From positions 1 through 35,999 of the forward strand of contig JADGNV010000120.1 of the NCBI GenBank assembly GCA_017883285.1: DNA of 35,999 nucleotides, in the 5' to 3' direction. The position numbers and the translations under genes are program-made. This DNA is from Candidatus Aminicenantota bacterium. Lineage in GTDB: Bacteria > Acidobacteriota > Aminicenantia > Aminicenantales > UBA4085. Shown piece by piece: positions 1-7,996 of this stretch. The notes under the pieces are model-generated. The model searched no databases. It was not told the origin of the DNA and saw only the letters and a program-made list of their open reading frames with translations. Each line of letters starts with the position of its first letter. The stretch's first letter is position 1.

Positions 1-1
1 A

Positions 2-328
2 GAAAGGTTGCTACAATCCAAAGACGGCAAATGCCCTCATTGTAAATCTGAAAAGACGGAGTATGTTAGTCCCTTTACTAACGTTCGGCCAAGTTCCAGT
101 AATAGACTTCCTAAATCTTCAAAACTATTCGATAAATGGCAATGCAAAGATGATCTTTGTAAAAAGCCCTTTTTATATAAAAAGGGATAAGTGATCCTAG
201 GGACAGAAGCGGTGGCGGTCGTTTTTTTTGAGTCTAAGACATGGGGAAAGAAATACCCAAAGATCCAGCTCTTGACTGTGGCGGACCTTCTAGCCGGGGA
301 CAAGATCGAAATGCCGCCAATCAAGTAA
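2..328 (+). pseudogene. Remnant of a restriction-type DNA methyltransferase (C-terminal part)
   Basis: One reading frame enters from the left edge, is broken by TAA at 188-190, and continues in the same frame to TAA at 326-328. The first part has a zinc-ribbon-like pair of cysteine motifs (CPHC near the start, then C-x5-C before the first stop). The second part ends in WGKKYPKIQLLTVADLLAG followed by KIEMPP. From memory this resembles the extreme C-terminus of large site-specific DNA methyltransferases found in restriction-modification loci. The catalytic part (NPPY/DPPY and the AdoMet motif) is not in the window. The internal stop and the AT-richer composition compared with everything downstream suggest a decaying acquired gene. 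The two halves could instead be unrelated pieces joined by a deletion. The family call rests on one short recognisable stretch. Confidence 0.5.
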
Positions 329-862
329 ATGCTGGCTTAATTGCGCTGCGAATTGCGCAACAGCAATTAACCTTATCATTTGGGAGAAAAGGTGTGATGT
401 TGGCCGAAGACGGGAAAATCGCGCCCAAAGGTAAAGGGAATGGGACTAATTATGAACGCCGCCGGTAAAATGCGTGCGCGCTCGTATTTTATGAGCGGAG
501 ATATGGACTCGCACGTAAATTTATGCGCCATGCGCAAATATATACGTTTGCATGCGCCTGGCGCATATCTGGTGCATAAAACCGATGCACGTGTGCCCCG
601 CTAAAAGATCTGATCGAAAGTCCCAATTTCTTCCCGTTCCGGATTAAGCCGATACACGTCGAAAACCTTGTGGGTATGTCATCCAGACTCGATATTCTTC
701 GTCACGGCCTGGACGATAACCTGGTCATGCTGAAAGAGCGGCCAGCGAAGGGAGGCGCTGAATGACAAAGAACTTCAAACCCATTATTTGCGACACGTTC
801 GCGACAGGCTTTGCGACAAAATCCCTAGCGCTGAGAATTGAGCTACGTCCGAGGAGCCATCT
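329..862. other. Gene-free AT-rich stretch
   Basis: No convincing gene lies here. The short open frames at 241-468 and 762-950 have no recognisable protein features and no good ribosome binding site. The segment contains several ATGCGC words (523, 530, 552) and a perfect palindrome at 552-566. Composition shifts from AT-rich to the high GC of the rest of the window at about position 640-860, which makes this the right margin of the decayed acquired segment. Confidence 0.6.
552..566. repeat. Perfect 7-bp inverted repeat ATGCGCC-T-GGCGCAT
   Basis: ATGCGCC at 552-558 and GGCGCAT at 560-566 are exact reverse complements around one base. The same ATGCGC(C) word occurs at 523 and 530 just upstream. 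It could be a protein-binding palindrome or a relic of a mobile element. There is no adjacent gene to regulate except the decayed methyltransferase remnant. Confidence 0.35.
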
Positions 863-1588
863 TTACTTCATATCCCGCACCCGCACCTCGATCCCTTTTT
901 CGCCCTTTAAAAGCTCGACCAGCTTGGCGATGTCCGAATTCCCGAAATGATAAGGATAGAACATCTTGGGCTGGAGGACTTTGGCCGCCGCGGCCGCCAT
1001 CTCGACCGACATAGTGTAGGGGAGATTCACCGGAAGGAACGCCACGTCGACGCCTTTCAAGGCGGCGAGCTCGGGGATATTCTCCGTATCGCCCGCGACA
1101 TAAACCCGCTTATCGGCGAACGTCAGCACGTATCCGTTGCCCCGCCCCTTGGGGTGGAACGAAACGCCCGGGCTGTTATTGTAGGCGGGCACGGCCTCGA
1201 TCTTGATTCCCTGGAAGGTCTTTGTATCGCCGTTTTTCATGACGACGGCCGTCGGGAGGGTGGCTTTGCACGCTTCCGTGGCGATGATCTCGGTCGTCGG
1301 TTTCCTGATCGCTTCGATCGCCTTGGGATCCAGATGGTCGCCGTGCTCATGGGTAATCAGAATCAGGTCGGCTTTGGGCAGGGTGGCATAGTCCGCATAC
1401 TGGCTCACCGGATCGATATGGATGATCTTCCCCTCGAACGCGAACATCAGCGTCCCGTGGCGGATGCAGGAGATCTTCAAGTCGCCCTTGGACGTCTTGA
1501 GGACGTCCTCTTGCGTTGCCCAGCCGAACGAAATCAGGGACAGAGCAGAGATTGTAAAGAGGCCGAGTTTTAAAATCGTTTTCATCAT
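863..1588 (-). CDS. Exported metallo-beta-lactamase-fold hydrolase, UlaG/YtnP-like
   Basis: The 241-residue protein starts at the ATGATG pair ending at 1588, which has AAAGGAG five bases upstream. Residues 1-24 form a signal peptide (MMKTILKLGL then a hydrophobic run to about A24), so the enzyme is probably periplasmic. The metal-binding HxHxDH motif is THEHGDHLD (H80, H82, D84, H85), and AGDTENIPEL near residue 155 supplies the second metal-ligand Asp. The fold matches the UlaG/L-ascorbate-6-phosphate lactonase-like branch of MBL hydrolases, but the substrate is unknown. It is about half identical to the next gene (1691-2377) over its length, so the two are a tandem duplication. The upstream copy has no signal peptide. 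It is the last gene of the minus-strand unit. Confidence 0.85.
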   Translation of the reverse strand: MMKTILKLGLFTISALSLISFGWATQEDVLKTSKGDLKISCIRHGTLMFAFEGKIIHIDPVSQYADYATLPKADLILITHEHGDHLDPKAIEAIRKPTTEIIATEACKATLPTAVVMKNGDTKTFQGIKIEAVPAYNNSPGVSFHPKGRGNGYVLTFADKRVYVAGDTENIPELAALKGVDVAFLPVNLPYTMSVEMAAAAAKVLQPKMFYPYHFGNSDIAKLVELLKGEKGIEVRVRDMK

Positions 1589-1603
1589 TAATGCTCCTTT
1601 GCA

Positions 1604-1685
1604 AGAGGGGATCCCTCGCAAGGCTCGGGACGACCCAAAGGGTCGGATTGCTTCGTCGCCTCGCAAGAACGAGGCTCCTCGCAAT
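1604..1685. repeat. Hairpin-rich intergenic repeat between the two MBL genes
   Basis: The gap between the two hydrolase genes contains nested inverted repeats. GACCC-AAA-GGGTC lies at 1632-1644, GCCTCG-CAAGAA-CGAGGC at 1658-1675, and ATTGC/GCAAT (1647-1651 and 1681-1685) encloses the second hairpin. The pattern ATTGCTTCG...CGCAAT resembles short palindromic dispersed repeats (REP/MITE-like) seen in many bacterial genomes. Its place inside an operon suggests it may also act as an mRNA processing or attenuation element. A genome-wide copy count is not possible from this window. Confidence 0.5.
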
Positions 1686-1690
1686 AAAGC

Positions 1691-2377
1691 CTATTTCATC
1701 TTCCGCACCCGCACCTCGATGCCCTTCTCGTTTTTGAGAAGTGTCTCCAGCTTGTGGGCATCCGTGTCGCCATAGTGGTACGGGTAGAGGATCTTAGGGC
1801 GGAACTTGAGGGCGGCGTCGGCGGCCATCTCGGGCGACATCGTATAGGGGAGGTTCATCGGCAGGAAGGCCACATCGATGTCCTTGAGTTTGGCCATCTC
1901 GGGAATGTTCTCGGTATCCCCGGCGACATAGACTTTCTTGTCGCCGAACGTTAGAACATATCCGTTTCCCTCGCCCTTGGGGTGGAAGGGATGGCCGGGG
2001 GCTTGCATGTGGAGGATGTTGTAGGCCGGCACGGCCTCGATCGCGATGCCCATCGTTTTCCGGCTTTGGCCGTTCTTCAGGATGACTGCCCCCGCGACCT
2101 GGCCCTCGCACGGCGCGCTGGCGACGACTTCCATCCCCGGCTTTTTCAGCGCCTCGACGGCCGCGTTGTCCAGATGGTCGTAGTGGTCGTGGGTGATCAC
2201 GATCAAATCGGCCTTGGGCAGCGCCTTGTAGTCGGCCTCGGCCGTGACGGGATCGACATGGATGATCTTGCCCCCATAGGCAAACATCAGGGAGGCGTGG
2301 CCGATGAAGGTGATCTCCAGGTCTCCGCCCGACGTCGTAAGGACGTCCTTCTCGAAATGTCCGGTTTTGGCTGTCAT
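1691..2377 (-). CDS. Cytoplasmic metallo-beta-lactamase-fold hydrolase, UlaG-like paralogue
   Basis: The 228-residue MBL-fold protein starts at an ATG with AAAAGGAGG nine bases upstream. The metal motif is THDHYDHLD (H63, H65, D67, H68), and AGDTENIPEM follows near residue 150. It has no signal peptide, unlike its downstream paralogue at 863-1588, so the two copies are predicted to act in different compartments. Both share the C-terminal NLPYTMS...YPYH block, which carries a late metal-ligand His. The gene is 55 bases downstream of the Fe-S aldo/keto reductase in the same direction and is probably co-transcribed with it. The substrate is unknown; UlaG-like enzymes hydrolyse lactones, phosphoesters or related bonds. 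Confidence 0.85.
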   Translation of the reverse strand: MTAKTGHFEKDVLTTSGGDLEITFIGHASLMFAYGGKIIHVDPVTAEADYKALPKADLIVITHDHYDHLDNAAVEALKKPGMEVVASAPCEGQVAGAVILKNGQSRKTMGIAIEAVPAYNILHMQAPGHPFHPKGEGNGYVLTFGDKKVYVAGDTENIPEMAKLKDIDVAFLPMNLPYTMSPEMAADAALKFRPKILYPYHYGDTDAHKLETLLKNEKGIEVRVRKMK

Positions 2378-2432
2378 GAACAGACCTCCTTTTCTTCCGC
2401 GCCCGCCGACCCGCGGGACCGGCTGGCCGCTC

Positions 2433-3617
2433 TTATACGCTCAGGATGTCGTGTGTGTGGAGCAGGCGCTCCCGCACCTTCAGCCCGTAGGGGCAAGCCC
2501 GTTCGCAGGCCCCCGCGCAATTCGAGCATCCAAGGGGCTTGCGCTCGGGCTCGAGCTCCGCATAGGCGGCGACGGCGTTCATCTCCTGGCCGTAGTGTTC
2601 GTAGTACATGCCGAAACGCAAGACGTCGTTGACCGCGACGTTATTCGGGCAGGCCGACAGGCATTCGCGGCAACTGACCCGGCAATAGAGGCTGTTGACC
2701 TCGTCCCGGTAGGCGGCCAGGGTCTGCAGCCCCGCCCGATCGAGCGGCTGGGCCGACGCGGCCACGTATTCCTCGACGTGCGAATAGCTGCTCATGGTGG
2801 GGATGCAGGTGTCGAAGTCGGGATTGCCGAGGACCCAGCGGATGGCGGCCTGGGAGTAGCTTGTCTTCTGGTTCACCAGGGACTTGAGGCTGCCCTGCAT
2901 GCCGCCGGCGAAGATCTTCATGGCCACGGTCCCGATCCCTTTCTGCCGGACGGCCTTGACCAGAGGCTCGATCTCCTTGCCTTCCATGTGGTTGTACATG
3001 ACCAGGACGACCTGCGGGAAGTCGGAGTCCAGGGCCTGTTTGAGCGTCTGCTTGGCGTTGTGCGTGGAGAAGCCCGTGAAGCGGATCTTGCCGTCCTTCT
3101 TGAGCTGGTCGTAGGCCGACATCAATTCCTGGTTGTTCGTCGCCTGGGTCAGGTCGTCGACGTTGTGGATCATGGCCACATCGATGTGGTCGGTCTGGAG
3201 CCGCTTGAGGCTGGCTTCGACCCGTTGGATGAAGGCCGCCTTTTCGATCTTCTGCCGGAAATTCTGGCCGTGCTTCGTGGTGATGAGGACCTTGTCCCGG
3301 ACCTCCTTGAGGCCCTGGCCGACGTAGGTCTCGCCCTTCATCCGGAGGTAGCTCTCGGCCGTATCGAAATAGGTGACCCCGAGGTCGTAGGCGTAGCGGA
3401 GCACGTTGGGCTCGAAGAGGGAGATGGCCCCGAAACTTACATCGGGCACCTTGAGCCCGGTCTTGCCCAGCGTGTTGTATTTCTTGATCTTGGGCTTGTC
3501 CTCGTCCGTCCGGGGCGCCGGCCGGGCTTCGCCCGCCTTGAGGCTTCCAGCCAATCCGAGGCCGACCAACCCCGACGCCGCCGACGTGATGAAATTCCTG
3601 CGCTTCATGCGTGACAT
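2433..3617 (-). CDS. Tat-exported aldo/keto reductase with C-terminal 4Fe-4S domain
   Basis: The 394-residue protein begins with a twin-arginine signal (MKRRNFITSAASGLVGLGLA, residues 4-23) and is likely folded in the cytoplasm before export. Residues 45-290 are an aldo/keto reductase TIM barrel with the catalytic tetrad D85, Y90, K115 and H151. The C-terminus carries two ferredoxin-like cysteine groups, C312/C316/C319/C323 and C364/C367/C371/C375, each ending in CP or an equivalent. This places it in the bacterial AKR group fused to an Fe-S module, where electrons may enter through clusters rather than from free NADPH. GGAGG sits four bases before the ATG at 3617; the gene starts 12 bases after the secreted LolA-like gene, so they form one operon. 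The physiological substrate is unknown. Confidence 0.88.
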   Translation of the reverse strand: MSRMKRRNFITSAASGLVGLGLAGSLKAGEARPAPRTDEDKPKIKKYNTLGKTGLKVPDVSFGAISLFEPNVLRYAYDLGVTYFDTAESYLRMKGETYVGQGLKEVRDKVLITTKHGQNFRQKIEKAAFIQRVEASLKRLQTDHIDVAMIHNVDDLTQATNNQELMSAYDQLKKDGKIRFTGFSTHNAKQTLKQALDSDFPQVVLVMYNHMEGKEIEPLVKAVRQKGIGTVAMKIFAGGMQGSLKSLVNQKTSYSQAAIRWVLGNPDFDTCIPTMSSYSHVEEYVAASAQPLDRAGLQTLAAYRDEVNSLYCRVSCRECLSACPNNVAVNDVLRFGMYYEHYGQEMNAVAAYAELEPERKPLGCSNCAGACERACPYGLKVRERLLHTHDILSV

Positions 3618-3629
3618 AGGTCCTCCTGG

Positions 3630-4694
3630 TTATTTCCTGGTGATTTCGATCGGGGCCAGCACCTTGAACTTGGCCGCGAATCCGCCGGCGTCGCCGCCGA
3701 AGAACTGGATCGCGAACGTGTCGCCGCCCCGCGCCTGCGGGGCGAGGATCCGGGCGCCCTTGGCCAGCTCGGGCTGGGGCGGCAGCTCATTGGCCGTCGC
3801 GTAGAAGACGAGCTCGATTTCCGTATCCTCGACGATGAGGGAGAGCTTGTCGCCCGTCTTGAACCCGGCTTTGTCGATGTCCTTTTTCATCCAGTTCGTG
3901 GCGGCCGTGAAGCCGTTGGGCGAGACGTTCGCGTCGAGCACGTTGCCTTTCAGGCGGCCGGGCTTGGCCTCCGTCGCGCCGACGTTGACTTCGGCCTTTG
4001 CGAAGAAGTCCTTGTCGAGGAGTTGGTTGACCTTGACCTCGGAGATTTCGACCAGGGTCCCGCGCGTCCCGACCTGGGAGCTGAACCAGGACAGGGGAAC
4101 GGTGACGCCCTCCACGTCCTCGAACGGGGCGAAATCGTAGTTGACTTCGTATTTTTCGCCCTCGGGCGTCTGGCCCTGGAACACGAGCCGCTTGAGGCGG
4201 AAATCGTCCTGGAGGAGGAAGAAATTCACCTGGAGGGGCTCGGCCTTCGTCGAGAGATGATGCAATTTTTCCGGACCGTAGGCCTTGAGCCCCTGGTAGT
4301 CCAACTGGCCCTGGAACCGGATCAGACTAAACAGCCCCCCGTAAAGCTTCGCCAGGACCTCGTTCGTGGCTTTCCGGATGCCCGTGAGCTCGATCGTCTC
4401 GTTGAAGTAATTCCGTTGGACCTTGCCCCCCCGGACGAGGACGGTTTCCGTAATGACCGGTTCCTTGCCCGTGGTGAGCTTCAGCTCCCCGGCCGACGTG
4501 GCATAATACCGGGTCGAGCCGCTCTTGAAGGAGAAGTTCTGAATCTGGGCCAGCTTCTCCTTTCCTCCTGAAGCCTGAATGTTCTTCTCGATGATGTCCT
4601 TGAGGGACGGATTGGCCTGGGCCGAGGCGAAAGCCGCCAGGCCCGCCAGGCTTAAAATGCCGGCGGCCAGCCGCCGGGATGCGCGCATCGTCAT
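3630..4694 (-). CDS. Secreted LolA/outer-membrane-lipoprotein-sorting-like protein
   Basis: The 354-residue protein has a signal peptide (MTMRASRRLAAGILSLAGLA to about A26). It starts at an ATG with GGGAGG five bases upstream. The mature N-terminus, with LKDIIEKNIQASGGKEKLAQ, is the opening typical of LolA/LolB-fold outer-membrane-lipoprotein-sorting-related proteins, followed by a beta-rich region to about residue 240. The last ~110 residues (after KGNVLDANVSPNG) form a second beta-rich segment that I do not recognise. It is the first gene of the minus-strand unit that continues with the Fe-S aldo/keto reductase 12 bases on. A role in binding a lipid or other hydrophobic ligand in the periplasm is inferred from the fold only. 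Confidence 0.65.
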   Translation of the reverse strand: MTMRASRRLAAGILSLAGLAAFASAQANPSLKDIIEKNIQASGGKEKLAQIQNFSFKSGSTRYYATSAGELKLTTGKEPVITETVLVRGGKVQRNYFNETIELTGIRKATNEVLAKLYGGLFSLIRFQGQLDYQGLKAYGPEKLHHLSTKAEPLQVNFFLLQDDFRLKRLVFQGQTPEGEKYEVNYDFAPFEDVEGVTVPLSWFSSQVGTRGTLVEISEVKVNQLLDKDFFAKAEVNVGATEAKPGRLKGNVLDANVSPNGFTAATNWMKKDIDKAGFKTGDKLSLIVEDTEIELVFYATANELPPQPELAKGARILAPQARGGDTFAIQFFGGDAGGFAAKFKVLAPIEITRK

Positions 4695-4731
4695 TCCGAC
4701 CTCCCTTTTTGGCATTCCTGCATACGAGAGG

Positions 4732-4760
4732 ATTATATCCGAAATGGGGCTGTCTGCCAA
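4732..4760 (-). promoter_or_regulatory. Sigma-70-type promoter for the 4694-863 unit
   Basis: Read on the minus strand, TTGGCA (4760-4755) is followed after 17 bases by TATAAT (4737-4732). That is 5/6 and 6/6 consensus with ideal spacing. It lies about 38 bases upstream of the ATG at 4694. On the plus strand a TATAAT at 4800-4805 lies in front of the sensor kinase but has no recognisable -35 box. Confidence 0.7.
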
Positions 4761-4860
4761 AATTCCGCCTGCGCATGGAAAGTCCGCGAGGAATTTGCTT
4801 ATAATAAGACCGGTATGAACAGGATCGATATCTGAGGAGCGTGGGGTACAAGGTCGAAGA

Positions 4861-6108
4861 ATGAAAAAATCGATGTTTCTGAAAATGTTTGGTGGCTTCG
4901 GGCTCCTCATTCTGGGTATGAGCGGCCTGATCGCCCTGCTCTCGTTCGCCACCATCCGCAGCCACGTTCAGGACAATCTCGCCCAGGAGCTCGAATACCT
5001 GGGCCGGGCCCTCTCTCGCGATGTCCAGGGCTTCCTCGAACAAGGCCAAACGGCGGACATGGACGCTTTTCTCAAGAAAGAAGCCAAGGACATCCACGCC
5101 CGGGTGACGGTGATCGCCCCCGACGGAACGGTTCTCGCGGATTCGGAAAAAGATCCGGCCGGGATGGAGAACCACAGGTACCGACCCGAGGTGACGGAAG
5201 CTCTGGAAGGCCGGGTCGGCAAATCCCTCCGATACAGCGTGACCGTCGAGGAAAAAATGCTCTATGTCGGACTTCCCCTAGAGTCCGACGGCCGCGTCCT
5301 GGGCGTCCTCCGGCTCAGCCTGTTCATGAAGACGATCGACGTCCTCCTGGGCAGCCTCCGGACGACGATCGGACGGTCCATCCTCCTTATGGCCGTCGCG
5401 GCGCTCCTCCTGGCCCTCCTCCTCTCCCTGAATTTCACCCGCCCCATCCGCAAGCTGACCGCCGCCGCCCGGGAGGTCGAAGCCGGGCGGTTCGGAACCC
5501 GCGTGGCGCTCCATTCCAAGGACGATTTCCGGGAGCTGGGTTTCGCCTTCAACCTGATGACCCAGAGAATCGAGACGCTGTTCGCCGACCTTTCTCGGCA
5601 GAAGGAGGGCCTGGCCAACGTCATGGCCTCGATCGACGAGGGCCTCCTGGTCATAGATGCCGAGGGGCGCATTGTTTTGGCCAACGAGCGTTTCCGGAAA
5701 CTGATCGGCGAGGACGCCCCGGAGGGAAAATATTACTGGGAAGCGGTCCGGAAGCCGAAGATCCAGGAATTCATCGCTCGGCTCCAGGCCGAACGTGGCC
5801 GCCTGAGCGGAGAGGTTCGAGCCGACGAAAAGACCCTCCTCTGTACAGGAGGGACGCTTGACGACCGGGGCGGCATCGTCCTGACCGTGCATGACATCAC
5901 CGACCTCAAGAACATCGAAATCGTCAAGAAGGACTTCATCGTCAACGCCTCCCACGAGCTTCGGACCCCGTTGGCCGCGATCCTTGGCGCCGTCGAGACG
6001 CTGGAGGAGGGCCCCGGCAAGATCAACGCGACATCCATGGAGATCCTGAAACGTCATGCCGAAAGGCTCAAGGCCATCGTCGAGGACCTTTTCAAGCCGG
6101 CCGGTTAG
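4861..6108 (+). CDS. PhoR-like membrane sensor kinase lacking its ATP-binding domain
   Basis: The 415-residue protein has a transmembrane helix at 9-31, an extracytoplasmic sensor region (about 32-168) with a Cache-like [15 protein letters not shown] block, a second helix (about 170-190), HAMP (190-243), PAS (250-350) and HisKA (354-412) with the phospho-acceptor H365 in SHELRTPL. The layout is that of PhoR/VicK-type kinases. It ends with VEDLFKPAG, directly after the second HisKA helix, so the whole HATPase_c domain (N, G1, G2 boxes) is missing. No ATPase domain follows in any frame, because the converging cysteine-synthase gene starts there; the 3' ends overlap by 17 bases. No response regulator is adjacent. 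It is a truncated gene or a phospho-acceptor that needs a kinase in trans. Confidence 0.85.
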   Translation: MKKSMFLKMFGGFGLLILGMSGLIALLSFATIRSHVQDNLAQELEYLGRALSRDVQGFLEQGQTADMDAFLKKEAKDIHARVTVIAPDGTVLADSEKDPAGMENHRYRPEVTEALEGRVGKSLRYSVTVEEKMLYVGLPLESDGRVLGVLRLSLFMKTIDVLLGSLRTTIGRSILLMAVAALLLALLLSLNFTRPIRKLTAAAREVEAGRFGTRVALHSKDDFRELGFAFNLMTQRIETLFADLSRQKEGLANVMASIDEGLLVIDAEGRIVLANERFRKLIGEDAPEGKYYWEAVRKPKIQEFIARLQAERGRLSGEVRADEKTLLCTGGTLDDRGGIVLTVHDITDLKNIEIVKKDFIVNASHELRTPLAAILGAVETLEEGPGKINATSMEILKRHAERLKAIVEDLFKPAG

Positions 6109-7237
6109 TCCGTGACGATGGGCGGCGCGGACAACCGGGGAGGGGCATCTTCTCGAGCGGGCCGGGGCCGTCGAAAATTTCGCACTCCGAGGGGACACAG
6201 CACGTTTCGCAGACGCGCTTGAAGCCGCGGTAGCTCCGAAGCGCCACGTCCGGCGCGAGAAAGCCGGCCTTCACCGGTTCCCGCCGGAGAAGGTCGGTGC
6301 TGAGGTATTTCTTGTTGTCGTCGGAGAACACGGTGACGACCACGGCGTCGCGGCCCAGCTTGTTCTGGACCATGAGGGCGCCCAGGAAATTGGCCCCCGA
6401 GGAGATGCCGACGCCGATGCCGAGCTCCGCGGCCAGCTTCTGGGCCATGAGGATGGAGTCGCCGTCATCGACGGCGATGATCTCGTCGAGACCGTCGAGT
6501 TTGACGATCGGCGGGATGAATTCGTCCGAGATCCCCTGGATGCGGTGCTTACCGACTTTGTGGCCCGTCGACATCGTGGGCGAATTGGCGGGCTCAAGCG
6601 GGTGGAGTTTGACCTTCGGATTCTTCTCGCGGAGATATCGCCCCGTGCCCATGATCGTTCCGCCCGTGCCTACGCCGGCGACGAAGGCGTCGGGCCGGAG
6701 GCCGCGGAAATTGAGCTGCCACCAAATCTCGGGCCCGGTGGTCCGATAATGGGCATCGACGTTGTTCTCGTTGCTGAACTGGCGGGGGAGGAAGGCCCCC
6801 GGCGTTCGTGCGGCCAGCTCCTCCGACAGGCGGATGCTTCCGAGAAAGCCGCCCTGTTCGGGGCTGACGAGGTTGATGGCCGCTCCAAGGCTCTTGATGA
6901 GATTGATCCGCTCCGCGCTCATCCAGTTGGGCATGAAGATGGCGACGGGGTGGCCGAGGGCCCGGCCGACGGCCGAGAAGGCGATGCCCGTGTTGCCGCT
7001 CGTCGCTTCGATGATAAGCGCCCCGGGAATCAGGTCGCCCCGCTCATAGCCCCGGCGGAGGATGTGGAAAGCCATCCGGTCCTTGATGCTGCCCGTCATG
7101 TTCAGGTTTTCGGCCTTGGCATAGAGGACGCGGTTTTCGCCCTGATAGGTGAATTCGATGGCCAGGAGCGGCGTATTGCCGATCAGGCTGGACAGCTCGC
7201 GGATGCGGCGGTCCCGATCATCGGTCGGTGTTATCAT
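6092..7237 (-). CDS. cysK: Cysteine synthase family PLP enzyme with cysteine-rich tail
   Basis: A fold-type II PLP enzyme of 381 residues starts at an ATG with GGAGG eight bases upstream. SLIGNTPLL (residues 17-25), the PLP lysine K52 in MTGSIKDR, the TSGNTG loop (79-84) and [12 protein letters not shown] (phosphate-binding) mark an O-acetylserine sulfhydrylase/cystathionine beta-synthase-like enzyme making cysteine from O-acetylserine and sulfide. It is about 70 residues longer than usual CysK. The extension contains C343, C346, C347, C352 and C369 (CETCC...C...GC), a possible metal or redox site. Related candidates are O-phosphoserine sulfhydrylase and cystathionine synthases. The last codons overlap the 3' end of the truncated sensor kinase on the other strand. 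Confidence 0.82.
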   Translation of the reverse strand: MITPTDDRDRRIRELSSLIGNTPLLAIEFTYQGENRVLYAKAENLNMTGSIKDRMAFHILRRGYERGDLIPGALIIEATSGNTGIAFSAVGRALGHPVAIFMPNWMSAERINLIKSLGAAINLVSPEQGGFLGSIRLSEELAARTPGAFLPRQFSNENNVDAHYRTTGPEIWWQLNFRGLRPDAFVAGVGTGGTIMGTGRYLREKNPKVKLHPLEPANSPTMSTGHKVGKHRIQGISDEFIPPIVKLDGLDEIIAVDDGDSILMAQKLAAELGIGVGISSGANFLGALMVQNKLGRDAVVVTVFSDDNKKYLSTDLLRREPVKAGFLAPDVALRSYRGFKRVCETCCVPSECEIFDGPGPLEKMPLPGCPRRPSSRTNRPA

Positions 7238-7315
7238 GCTGGCGTCCTCCAGAAGCTGGGGCCATTCACCCGGGGGGAACGGCCGGAATCGTTTCCATCG
7301 CAATCGCGAAATCCT

Positions 7316-7344
7316 ATTTTTGAGTAGGACCGGCCGAATGTCAA
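7316..7344 (-). promoter_or_regulatory. Promoter for the cysteine-synthase gene
   Basis: On the minus strand, consensus TTGACA (7344-7339) is followed after 17 bases by AAAAAT (7321-7316), a 4/6 match to the -10. The start codon is about 80 bases downstream at 7237, leaving a ~70-base leader in which I see no obvious riboswitch. Confidence 0.5.
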
Positions 7345-7379
7345 GCCGGAAGAGCGGCTCGGTTGGAATCCGCGCCGGC

Positions 7380-7408
7380 TTGCCCCCGGCCTTCCGGCCG
7401 GGTAGAAT
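7380..7408 (+). promoter_or_regulatory. Promoter for folK with a palindrome between -35 and -10
   Basis: TTGCCC (7380-7385), 17 bases, then TAGAAT (7403-7408, 5/6 consensus). The spacer is almost entirely an inverted repeat CCCGGCC-TTCC-GGCCGGG (7385-7402), which sits where a repressor would block polymerase. The palindrome is GC-only and could be a chance product of base composition. Confidence 0.45.
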
Positions 7409-7486
7409 ACGAAGGGCGCGGGGCGGGGGGCCGGGCCCTAGGACCGGAGGCTCCAGGCTCCGGAATCGATAGACCGGACCGAGGAC

Positions 7487-7996
7487 ATGCGATATTATCT
7501 GGGATTAGGAAGCAACCTGGGCGATCCGCGAAAAAACCTGGTGCGCGCCCGCCGGCACCTCGCCGGGAACGGCCTCAAGATCCGGAAAGCCTCATCCCTG
7601 TACCTGACCGAACCCGTGGGATTTCCCGGCCAGCCCTGGTTTCTGAACCAGGTCGTCCAGGTCGAAACGGGTCTATCTCCCTGGGAGCTTCTCGGGCTCG
7701 TCAAGCTCGTCGAAACGAAGATGGGCCGGACGCCGGGGTCGCGCAACGGCCCGCGGGTGATCGATATCGATATCCTCCTCGCCGGCGATACGGTCCTCGA
7801 CACGCCGGCCTTGACGGTGCCTCACGCCCGACTCGCTGAACGCAATTTCGCGCTGGTCCCCCTGGCCGAAATCGCCCCCCGGGCAGTCCATCCCGGCCTG
7901 AAAAAAACGGTTCGGGCGTTGCTCCGCGAATCGCCCGACCGCTCTCGCGTCGAAAAGGCCTCGGCCCGCCCCGAGCCCAGGCCCGCGGCTCGTTAG
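7487..7996 (+). CDS. folK: 2-amino-4-hydroxy-6-hydroxymethyldihydropteridine pyrophosphokinase
   Basis: The 169-residue cytoplasmic enzyme transfers pyrophosphate from ATP to 6-hydroxymethyl-7,8-dihydropterin in folate synthesis. The N-terminus [31 protein letters not shown] in the middle, and RVIDIDILL plus [11 protein letters not shown] towards the end are the family signatures, and the length is typical. The start ATG has GAGGA one base upstream, a poor spacing, so initiation may be weak. The last ~20 residues are Arg/Glu/Pro-rich and not conserved. Its stop codon overlaps by three bases the stop codon of the converging yraN. No other folate gene is beside it in the window. Confidence 0.92.
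   Translation: MRYYLGLGSNLGDPRKNLVRARRHLAGNGLKIRKASSLYLTEPVGFPGQPWFLNQVVQVETGLSPWELLGLVKLVETKMGRTPGSRNGPRVIDIDILLAGDTVLDTPALTVPHARLAERNFALVPLAEIAPRAVHPGLKKTVRALLRESPDRSRVEKASARPEPRPAAR

Noticed and set aside
241-468. 75-codon open frame
   Set aside because: Overlaps the methyltransferase remnant in another frame, has no ribosome binding site or recognisable features.
590-755. Minus-strand fragment reading DVYRLNPEREEIGTFDQ, suggestive of a beta-propeller or peptidase piece
   Set aside because: Only ~35 residues, interrupted by a stop, with no flanking conserved sequence; too little to call a pseudogene.
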